A stretch of 6,184 bases of DNA from the NCBI GenBank assembly GCA_011049385.1, contig DSBX01000186.1, positions 1-6,184 on the forward strand, written 5' to 3'. The notes under the pieces were generated by a model. That model had not been told where the DNA came from. It was given only the letters and a program-made list of their open reading frames with translations, and searched no databases. The position numbers were made by a program, and so were the translations under genes. The stretch comes from Caldifarciminota bacterium (GTDB taxonomy: Bacteria; Hydrothermota; Tepidihabitantia; Tepidihabitantales; Tepidihabitantaceae). Below, one piece after another: positions 5,969-6,184 of this stretch. The stretch's first letter is position 1; every line of letters begins with the position of its first letter.

Positions 5969-6184
5969 CTACCGCTGAATCACGACCTTCCGACTCAACC
6001 CCTCGGACCCTTGGTCCCTGGGACCCTGTGCCCTGATGAAGTAGACGCCGGGCGCAAGGTGCCGGACATCATTCTCGCCGGGCTGGAGCTCCATCACCTT
6101 CCGGCCGGTGGCGTTTAGGAGTTGCGCGGGCTTGGGACACAATCCCGATTCTCCGGGCAGAATCGGGTTATGTCCCGCGCCCGA
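5969..6184 (-). CDS. C-terminal T9SS-type sorting domain of an exported protein (5' end outside window)
   Basis: Reading leftwards from the window edge, 71 codons end at a TAG (5971-5969). The sequence NATGRKVMEL, then LAPGVYFIRA and finally RKVVIQR is the classic signature of the type IX secretion C-terminal sorting domain (GRKV, a loop, L-x-x-GVYF-[IV]-R, a loop, RKVVI-x-[KR]). It directs cargo through the outer membrane in Bacteroidetes and other FCB bacteria. The first 19 or so residues are encoded by the inverted repeat at 6128-6182 and do not look like the usual beginning of the domain, and a short GC-rich tandem repeat encodes the loop before RKVVIQR. The gene may therefore be a rearranged or decayed fragment, but the frame is open throughout. 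The cargo domain is outside the window. Confidence 0.75.
   Translation of the reverse strand, partial: SGAGHNPILPGESGLCPKPAQLLNATGRKVMELQPGENDVRHLAPGVYFIRAQGPRDQGSEGLSRKVVIQR
6005..6028. repeat. Three-copy imperfect 8-bp tandem repeat inside the sorting-domain frame
   Basis: Units GGACCCTT, GGTCCCTG and GGACCCTG follow each other, and the middle pair forms the palindrome GGTCCC-T-GGGACC (6013-6025). The total of 24 bp equals eight codons, so the frame is kept. It encodes the polar loop around QGPRDQGS between the GVYFIR strand and the RKVVIQR strand of the sorting domain, a place where length variation is expected to be tolerated. Confidence 0.65.
6128..6182. repeat. Large imperfect inverted repeat, same family as 5873-5939
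   Basis: The left arm (6134-6152) and right arm (6159-6176) pair as GGGACA/TGTCCC and CCCGATTCT/AGAATCGGG, with a small 4/3-nt internal loop between them and a 6-nt terminal loop CCGGGC. A further GGGC (6128-6131) pairs with GCCC (6179-6182) beyond a 2-nt mismatch. Read on the minus strand, the arm GGGACATAACCCGATT closely matches GGGACATGACCGAATT of the element at 5873. The repeat lies within, and is translated in, the sorting-domain frame. Confidence 0.75.

Noticed and set aside
5900..6118. 72-codon plus-strand frame at the right end
   Set aside because: It is antisense to the sorting-domain tail and starts inside the inverted repeat. The minus-strand reading gives a recognisable domain, this one does not.
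5873..6182. CRISPR array or insertion sequence around the repeats
   Set aside because: Only two related palindromes of different length and no evenly spaced direct repeats, spacers, cas genes or transposase are present, so neither call can be supported.

Overview
The window is GC-rich, densely packed bacterial DNA with almost no intergenic space. It holds five protein-coding genes, two of them cut by the window edges, plus a sixth cut reading frame at the right end. Two family-level clues point to the FCB (Bacteroidetes-like) supergroup: the C-terminal part of a DUF4837 protein at the left edge, and a type IX secretion (T9SS)-style sorting tail at the right edge. An uncultivated high-GC FCB-affiliated lineage, for example WOR-3/Stahlbacteria-like, fits, but the phylum is inference. 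There are no tRNAs, rRNAs, CRISPR arrays, transposases or phage genes.

Layout. (1) 1-284, plus: end of a DUF4837 gene, overlapping tail-to-tail with the next gene. (2) 2592-271, minus: a two-gene operon of an alpha-oxoamine synthase most like bacterial serine palmitoyltransferase, followed 3 nt later by a YghO-like GNAT acyltransferase. This pair could carry out the first condensation and the N-acylation of sphingolipid/ceramide synthesis. (3) 2593-2679: an 87-bp divergent control region with two back-to-back sigma70-type promoters. (4) 2680-4290, plus: a secreted-type protein with the two-domain layout of 5'-nucleotidases, most metal and catalytic residues replaced, and a ComEA-type helix-hairpin-helix tail. 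(5) 5754-4312, minus: a full-length archaeal/eukaryotic-type prolyl-tRNA synthetase, converging on gene 4 with 21 bp between the stops. (6) 5755-5968: its promoter, a 10-bp tandem repeat and a GGGACA...TGTCCC inverted repeat. (7) 6184-5969, minus: the end of a gene with a T9SS-type sorting domain, with a second GGGACA...TGTCCC inverted repeat inside the frame.

The most interesting cross-cutting signal is that all three visible promoters (for the synthase operon, the pseudo-nucleotidase and proS) put the predicted transcription start at, or about 2 nt before, the start codon. None of the starts has a Shine-Dalgarno sequence. The window therefore suggests an organism that relies heavily on leaderless mRNAs. 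The other leads are the apparently dead 5'-nucleotidase fused to a DNA-binding-type HhH domain, and the repeat family bracketing the sorting-domain fragment. Nothing here amounts to a complete, clearly new defence or mobile system.
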